Shown here: in pieces, positions 6,636-10,193 of the stretch
How positions within the stretch are numbered: the stretch's first letter is position 1
Layout of the letters: every line of letters starts with the position of its first letter
Assembly (NCBI GenBank): GCA_041484845.1
Contig: JBGPIK010000243.1
Location: forward strand, 1-10,193
Origin: JBGPIK01 sp041484845
Lineage (GTDB): Bacteria > Desulfobacterota > Binatia > UBA9968
Direction: 5' to 3'
DNA: 10,193 nt
Notes under the pieces: model-generated
What the model was told of the DNA's origin: nothing
Seen by the model: the letters and a program-made list of their open reading frames with translations, nothing else
Databases searched by the model: none
Translations under genes and position numbers: made by a program

Positions 6636-7177
6636 TTCGTCCGTAGAAATTCCAGGGGTGCAATTCTAATTAATCCGTGCATGAACGCTCCTTTCCCCTC
6701 ACGCCGCATCTGAATCCTCGTGCGACCGCAGGAGATTCCCTCACGCAGAACCGGGTCGGACCGGCGCGATGTATTCGCTATCGCGCTGGCACTCGAACTT
6801 TCAACCGCCCTCGTCGATAACGCACTGCACATGATAACCCACTGCTGTTGACGGTCCACTGCCAGTGGCGCTATACATCGCCACATTATGTGTGGCCGGT
6901 ACGACTACTTTCCCGGTGAGACCAGTGCGCGGATCAGCGACTTGATAATCCCGGTTGACAGCTCGCAATCAGTGACGATATACGGGTGCTGGTTGCTTAA
7001 AGGACCCCACGAACCGCAGCGCAAACGAAAGCGCGCACTGCAATCGCGCGCACGAGGCACCGAAGAACGACAAAACTGTACCACCGCAAAAAGGACGAGC
7101 GCCTAACGAATAGCGAGCATTGCCATTTAAGCACGCTTTAAATTTCTCACCACGGGCCTACAGGAGCATCAAAACAA
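6636..7177. other. Intergenic region with two adjacent inverted repeats
   Basis: About 540 bases with no convincing gene. Two short inverted repeats sit close together: CCACTGCCAGTGG (6856-6868) and GCCACATTATGTGTGGC (6880-6896). They could be regulator sites or transcript hairpins, but no T-tract follows. AGGAG at 7162-7166 belongs to the next gene. An open frame from 6888 starting MCGRY has no further support (see rejected items). Confidence 0.4.
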
Positions 7178-7795
7178 GTGAGCGCAGAGAATGCGATGCC
7201 GGTTGATCCTGGCACCCCCGTTAGATTAAACAAACGGAAACAACTGCCGCGGAAAGATGTTCTTACGGTTACGCTTTCATCTTTAGCTTTACTAATATCA
7301 CTGACGTCCCTTGTCATATCGCTGTACTTTCAATATTTCTGGCAATCGCACGACCTGAAGGCTTCTGTTATCGATCGGTCCTCATCTGAACTCGCCGGGG
7401 GCGATGCAAGTTTACATTTTCAAGTTTTGCTAGTTAACCGTGGTAATCAAAATGAAGTAATTCTAAACGTGCAATTTCTCGCGTCGAAAACGCTACGAAC
7501 AAATAGTGGACGTAGGCCTGACGTTTTCGACGTGTGGGGACGGGGAATCGGTCCGTTCATTTTGAAGCCAGGAGAGGCTTCGCTTCGGGAAATTAAGTTG
7601 AAACGGCAAGACTACAGCCAGACCCCGGAATTCGCCGTCCTGTTTGAAGTTGTCACCCCATCGGGGCATACGAAGGAGACTTATTACTGGTTTGCACGTG
7701 TTGAGGGCACTGGCGCTAATTTATGGAGCATAGGTTCTCAGCATGACAAAGGCCTACATGATCTAATAAACTGCAGCGGCAGGGCGTGTGAGTGA
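7178..7795 (+). CDS. Single-TM protein with extracytoplasmic beta-rich domain, function unknown
   Basis: A 205-residue protein. GTG at 7178 is preceded by AGGAG (7162-7166) at a rather long 11-base spacing; an in-frame ATG lies at 7196. A basic stretch RLNKRKQLPRKD (17-28) precedes one membrane helix (about 30-53, VTLSSLALLISLTSLVISLY), predicting a cytoplasmic N-terminus and exported C-terminus. Residues 58-180 alternate hydrophobic and polar (LHFQVLLVNRGNQNEVILNV; FAVLFEVVTPSGHTKETYYW), consistent with a beta-sandwich. The motif V-N-R-G-N is similar in flavour to I-R-N-T-G in the membrane protein at 2447, though no homology can be claimed. The next gene follows after 60 bases on the same strand, so the two probably form an operon. 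No family recognised. Confidence 0.7.
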   Translation: MSAENAMPVDPGTPVRLNKRKQLPRKDVLTVTLSSLALLISLTSLVISLYFQYFWQSHDLKASVIDRSSSELAGGDASLHFQVLLVNRGNQNEVILNVQFLASKTLRTNSGRRPDVFDVWGRGIGPFILKPGEASLREIKLKRQDYSQTPEFAVLFEVVTPSGHTKETYYWFARVEGTGANLWSIGSQHDKGLHDLINCSGRACE

Positions 7796-7855
7796 ATTGA
7801 TACGCGTCCTCGATGAGTTCAAAGGAAGTGGTGGACACCACACGAGGGCGAGTTA

Positions 7856-8254
7856 GTGGGAAAAATGATCGGTGTCAAAGATCTTTCAGGCAAAGCAGTG
7901 GCTCGGGATGTTCTGATCATCGTTGCGCTCACTGCCATCGCTGGGTTCTTTACTTCATTAGCGATGCCAGGGAAATTGGGCACGACTGAATACGCATCAA
8001 TCGTGTACCTTTTATCACTTGTGTTTTCGACGATTGGCTTTACGATCATTGCGTGCTTCTCCCCAAATAACCGCTGGCGGCAGCTCTTTATCGTTGGTGT
8101 CCTGACGTGGATTGTCGGAGGAATTATCAACATTCCCTTCTTCGGTCTCTCCTTTATCGGTTGGCTTAAGGAGATTGTCTTCTTCGTAGTGACTGTCTCG
8201 ATCGGTGGCGCATTTTCCTATCTGTTCACGACTTCTAAATCATCCGTGGCTTAG
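7856..8254 (+). CDS. Four-TM small membrane protein, function unknown
   Basis: A 132-residue very hydrophobic protein. Helices are predicted at about 18-37 (ARDVLIIVALTAIAGFFTSL), 45-67, 74-94 (LFIVGVLTWIVGGIINIPFF) and 102-124, with short polar loops (SPNNRWRQ between helices 2 and 3). The start may be GTG at 7856 (GAGGG seven bases upstream) or ATG at 7865, three codons later. It lies 60 bases downstream of the one-TM protein and likely shares its transcript. The pairing of a beta-domain membrane protein with a small multi-TM protein beside a nuclease-NTPase is suggestive of an effector or anchor role, but nothing in the sequence proves it. No terminator with a T-run follows. Confidence 0.65.
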   Translation: MGKMIGVKDLSGKAVARDVLIIVALTAIAGFFTSLAMPGKLGTTEYASIVYLLSLVFSTIGFTIIACFSPNNRWRQLFIVGVLTWIVGGIINIPFFGLSFIGWLKEIVFFVVTVSIGGAFSYLFTTSKSSVA

Positions 8255-8554
8255 TATTTCCAGCCATGCTTTCTGTGTTAGTCGCCAGATGCCCATTGAC
8301 AGATGATGGCAAAGGACGAAGTAGCGCCATAAGCACGAGAAGTAGTTTGAGCGAGTTGCGGTCAGCCTGGGAAGTGAACAACAAAGCGCCCATTGGCAAC
8401 TGGTGGGGGTTTTGAATGCGCCTTCCATTCGCTTGACTGAAGTTGCTTTTCCTGGCTGTTAGGCGTTATACAGCGGAGTTATGAACGCTGGGGATGTGGT
8501 GGCCTCTTGGATTCTCGCCTTACCTGCGGTTGGAATCCTCCTAGGGTCAAATCT
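8255..8554. other. Intergenic region with an imperfect inverted repeat
   Basis: Three hundred bases without a convincing gene. CAGCCTGGGAAGTGAACAAC (8363-8382) and GTTGCTTTTCCTGGCTG (8442-8458) are imperfect complements separated by about 59 bases, and the right arm runs directly into GTTAGGC (8458-8464). A 27-codon frame from ATG 8481 (MNAGDVVASWILALPAVGIL and on) ends inside the next REP-like motif at 8562-8564. It could be the broken start of a membrane protein but has no good ribosome-binding site. Confidence 0.35.
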
Positions 8555-8557
8555 TTA
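8546..8557 (-). repeat. REP-like motif AAGATTTGACCC at the GST tail
   Basis: On the minus strand the GST tail stop TAA (8555-8557) is directly followed by AGATTTGACCC, giving AAGATTTGACCC, identical to the motif that ends the MFS tail at 497-508. Confidence 0.55.
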
Positions 8558-8656
8558 CCTTTGATATTGCTCCATGTGCTGGAGCTGAGCGCGGCCCCAG
8601 ACTTTCACTTCTTTTTCGTACGCGAGCAGCTTCTTGACGCTCGGACGCTCCTGCAT
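8555..8656 (-). pseudogene. C-terminal tail of a glutathione S-transferase
   Basis: The minus frame reads MQERPSVKKLLAYEKEVKVW then GRAQLQHMEQYQR and a stop at 8555-8557. The segment M-x-x-R-P-S-V-K-K-x-L-A-Y-E-K-E-V is the conserved end of the GST C-terminal helical domain, where the last helix of many bacterial GSTs carries R-P-S-V. Only 33 codons remain. Upstream (toward 8660) the frame runs into the AAGGGTCAGATTTTTAC end of the dispersed repeat, and downstream the stop abuts a REP-like motif. It is a captured gene end, not a gene. Confidence 0.6.
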
Positions 8657-8659
8657 GGG

Positions 8660-8841
8660 GAGGAAATCAAGGGTCAGATTTTTACTTTAGACTTTCTTTC
8701 TTTTTGTTTCGTTCATCCCGCACAAGCAGTTTTGAATTCAACTCCACAGCCTCTTGCTCGCGATCGTCGCGCCGTCGCGCAGGATGCGCAGCTTGGCCCA
8801 GGCGATTTGCGGATGGACGCGGTCGCCTAGGCCGCAGTCGG
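8660..8841 (-). repeat. Dispersed repeat, copy 2 (carries a MetE-like gene tail)
   Basis: It aligns along its whole length with 3297-3479, with scattered substitutions and small indels, and shares its middle with 10095-10190. All three are in the same orientation. Its right flank, unlike copy 1, keeps more of the MetE-like frame and ends in the hairpin at 8852-8892. Confidence 0.85.
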
Positions 8842-8863
8842 TGACGGCGATGGCCCGCAGCCG
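8738..8863 (-). pseudogene. C-terminal tail of a cobalamin-independent methionine synthase-like protein (copy 2)
   Basis: The minus frame reads RLRAIAVTDCGLGDRVHPQI then AWAKLRILRDGATIASKRLW, S and a stop at 8738-8740. It is the best preserved of three such tails, retaining eight residues before the DCG motif. The V-T-D-C-G-L-G, H-P-x-I-A-W-A-K and A-S-K-R-L-W blocks match MetE-like C-termini. The frame upstream becomes the GGGTCTTATACCC motif, so homology ends there. Confidence 0.6.
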
Positions 8864-8892
8864 GGGGTATAAGACCCTTTTTTTCTGCGGCC
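8852..8892. repeat. Nested inverted repeat, REP-like, with T-tract
   Basis: Outer arms GGCCCGCAG (8852-8860) and CTGCGGCC (8885-8892) pair with one bulge. Inside lies GGGTATAAGACCC, a 4-bp stem (8865-8868 with 8874-8877), followed by seven T (8878-8884). It lies directly downstream of the RES gene stop on the minus strand. On the plus strand the inner stem plus T-run resembles a weak terminator. Confidence 0.45.
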
Positions 8893-8907
8893 TTTTCCCC
8901 CGCCATC

Positions 8908-10011
8908 CTAACGATATTCCACTTTGCTTTGGACGATTTCTACAAGACGTGAGGCGCCGACGTTGACGACAGACGGATCGAACAACACGATATTGGTGCC
9001 GCCCGGCGCAATTGCGCTTGGATAACGAATTCCATCGACTCCGGTCACCTCGATCCGCTCTGCCAACTTCTGCGATGGAATGTAGTCGGTGAGATCGTCT
9101 CGCGAACGGAGCGGTTTGCTGAGCTCGTCCGCCAACGCCGCGAGGAGTCCCCCAAATTCCACCCAGTAGTCGACAGAATCGTCGGTAAACGGGTTTGGGG
9201 GCTCGGCCTCTGTGACGAGGTCCAGGATTTTCAGTTCTCTGACCGCGCGAACCTCAGCGACCGAAACGTATTCGCCACGAACGGGTCTAACCTCCGCCAC
9301 GGCCGTTTCTTCTTTGTCGGCGCAGTAAAGTACGACCTTTCCCTTCGCATTGGCGCGTCCGGGACCGGCTTTCTCCGGTGGAGACGCCTGGATGTCTATC
9401 CCTGAATAGGGCTGGTCGGAGTCGTTTCGCCGGATAAAACCGAGCCGGGCGCGGTAAAAAACGGTATCGATGGGATATAAGACCGTTCTTCGGCCCGGCA
9501 GCTCTTCGTCCATGAGAAAGCCGTCAAAATCACCACCCCGAAACTCCAACGGTTGAGTCGGATCCGATTTTACCCTCTCGGCAAATTCCTGCCAGATTTC
9601 CTCAAGAGTGTCGTGACTCCAGTGGTCTTGTTTACGAACGTAAGGGTCGGACGCTCCTAGACGAGGTTGACCGCTGTCGTCATCCCAACCTGATTCCATG
9701 ATAGCTTCGAGGAGCCTTCCTTCCCTATCAATGCCGCACAGTCGATCCGAGAACACCTCCCAGTCATTCTGGACAAGTTCGATGATCGGCGTGCCACGTT
9801 CCAACAGAGAACACTCCGCCGGCTGATAGAACGACCGCAACTTCTCAAAGGGGTGATAGAGGCTCTCGACCGGCACAAGCGGTTGGTTTCGACAGCCGCA
9901 ACTCGGGCACCTTCCACGACTCTCGCTCTCATTCGTCACGTACTCGCGAAGCCAAGGGTAGGCGAAGCACTCGGGACAAGCGCTATGCAGATTCAACTTG
10001 TGGGATGCCAT
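8908..10011 (-). CDS. RES-domain protein with N-terminal zinc ribbon (probable NAD-degrading enzyme)
   Basis: A 367-residue protein on the minus strand. GAGAGG seven bases before the ATG supports the start. Residues 12-38 hold a zinc ribbon, C-P-E-C (12-15) and C-P-S-C-G-C (35-40). Residues 40-170 resemble the acidic helical domain found before some RES domains (HEPN/RES N-terminal type). The RES domain follows, with FYRARLGF, SPPEKAGPGRANAKGKVVLY, the catalytic E in EETAVAEVRP, YIPSQKLAERI and GIRYPSAIAPGGTNIVLFDP. RES proteins have an ADP-ribosyltransferase fold and hydrolyse or phosphorolyse NAD+; small ones are toxins of Xre-RES pairs. No antitoxin is adjacent, so this longer form may be a solitary NAD-depleting effector, possibly defensive (inference). 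It lies between two direct copies of the dispersed repeat. Confidence 0.85.
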   Translation of the reverse strand: MASHKLNLHSACPECFAYPWLREYVTNESESRGRCPSCGCRNQPLVPVESLYHPFEKLRSFYQPAECSLLERGTPIIELVQNDWEVFSDRLCGIDREGRLLEAIMESGWDDDSGQPRLGASDPYVRKQDHWSHDTLEEIWQEFAERVKSDPTQPLEFRGGDFDGFLMDEELPGRRTVLYPIDTVFYRARLGFIRRNDSDQPYSGIDIQASPPEKAGPGRANAKGKVVLYCADKEETAVAEVRPVRGEYVSVAEVRAVRELKILDLVTEAEPPNPFTDDSVDYWVEFGGLLAALADELSKPLRSRDDLTDYIPSQKLAERIEVTGVDGIRYPSAIAPGGTNIVLFDPSVVNVGASRLVEIVQSKVEYR

Positions 10012-10040
10012 TCAAGTACCTCTCAGGGACAATCCGTTAA

Positions 10041-10069
10041 ATTGTAGTGAACAAGAAAAGAGGAAACAA
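10041..10069 (-). promoter_or_regulatory. Probable sigma-70 promoter of the RES gene
   Basis: The minus strand carries TTGTTT (10064-10069), a 17-base spacer and TACAAT (10041-10046), 30 bases before the start codon at 10011. Spacing and sequence fit a vegetative promoter. It lies immediately inside the third repeat copy and its R4 motif. Confidence 0.5.
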
Positions 10070-10070
10070 C

Positions 10071-10099
10071 AAAATCGGACGCGAACCTTTTTGCGTTTC
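10071..10099 (-). repeat. REP-like motif R4 (GGTTCGCGTCC)
   Basis: Plus strand ATCGGACGCGAACCTTTTTG, that is AAAAAGGTTCGCGTCC on the minus strand, fourth member of the R1-R3 family. It replaces the AAGGGTCAGA end that copy 2 of the dispersed repeat has at this position. Confidence 0.6.
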
Positions 10100-10190
10100 G
10101 TCCATCCCGCGCAGGCACTTTTGAATTCAACTCCACAACTTCTTGCTCGCGATCGCCGCGCCGTCGTGCAGGGCGCGCAGCTTGGCCCAG
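10095..10190 (-). repeat. Dispersed repeat, copy 3 (partial, at window edge), with MetE-like tail
   Basis: It matches the middle of copies 1 and 2 from GTTTCGTCCATCCCGC to GGCCCAG. The minus strand encodes WAKLRALHDGAAIASKKLWS and a stop at 10127-10129, the same MetE-like C-terminus. The last three bases already differ from the other copies, so either the repeat ends here or the window edge is unreliable. Confidence 0.75.
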
Positions 10191-10193
10191 AAA

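Noticed and set aside
6629..6886. 85-codon minus-strand frame between the nuclease-STAND gene and the MCGRY frame
   Set aside because: Composition looks random, there is no ribosome-binding site, and it overlaps the end of the 932-aa gene.
6888..7106. Open frame beginning MCGRY, the invariant start of SRAP (HMCES/YedK) proteins
   Set aside because: After the first residues there is no SRAP sequence, no ribosome-binding site, and the ATG-TGT-GGC is part of the inverted repeat at 6880-6896. Chance is the simpler explanation.
7102..8464. Integron gene-cassette array (GCCTAAC and GTTAGGC at the two ends of the membrane-gene pair)
   Set aside because: The two heptamers are about 1.35 kb apart, no complete attC with paired inner boxes was found, no integrase is present, and the large dispersed repeats do not have attC form.
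3297..10190. CRISPR array interpretation of the recurring sequence
   Set aside because: Only three copies, 100-180 bp long, spaced kilobases apart with genes between; nothing like short regularly spaced repeats.

Overview
The window looks like an accessory 'defence plus debris' region of a proteobacterium, most likely gammaproteobacterial. This rests on a Sel1-type protein tail, several remnants of REP-associated tyrosine transposases (RAYTs, HUH/Y1 superfamily) and an AbrB/PIN toxin-antitoxin pair. No rRNA, tRNA or housekeeping gene is present to fix the taxonomy. The third copy of a dispersed repeat lies at the very right edge.

Left part (1-2445): the C-terminus of a Sel1-repeat protein runs in from the left edge. 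Next come an antisense RAYT tail, an MFS-transporter tail, an intact AbrB-PIN toxin-antitoxin operon with a perfect palindrome at its promoter, and a second RAYT tail pointing the other way, so the TA operon lies between two outward-facing RAYT 3' ends. Then follow the C-terminal part of a different RAYT (1418-2110) and a frameshifted RAYT tail on the minus strand (2174-2398), bracketed by inverted copies of a GGTTCGCGTCC motif.

Central part (2447-8254): a two-TM protein with an extracytoplasmic beta-rich domain (2447-3223); a 932-residue protein joining an N-terminal PD-(D/E)XK nuclease domain to a STAND-type P-loop NTPase and C-terminal winged-helix-like regions (3837-6635); a one-TM protein with a beta-rich domain (7178-7795); and a four-TM protein (7856-8254). 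The nuclease-NTPase is the best candidate for an undescribed defence system. The membrane proteins are possible partners on position alone.

Right part (8255-10193): a glutathione S-transferase tail, a dispersed repeat, a RES-domain (NAD-degrading ADP-ribosyltransferase fold) gene on the minus strand with a zinc ribbon and its own promoter, and another copy of the repeat.

The unifying pattern is the non-coding structure. Three direct copies of a 100-180 bp repeat (3297-3479, 8660-8841, 10095-10190) each encode, antisense, the last 20-40 codons of a cobalamin-independent methionine-synthase-like protein. Several gene tails (MFS, GST, MetE-like, RAYT) end at or within a few bases to about 60 bases of short REP-like motifs (AAGATTTGACCC, AAAAATCTGACCC, AAAAAGGTTCGCGTCC, GGGTCTTATACCC). 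The islands carrying the STAND-nuclease and the RES gene are delimited by these repeats, suggesting RAYT/REP-linked or repeat-mediated assembly of the locus (inference).
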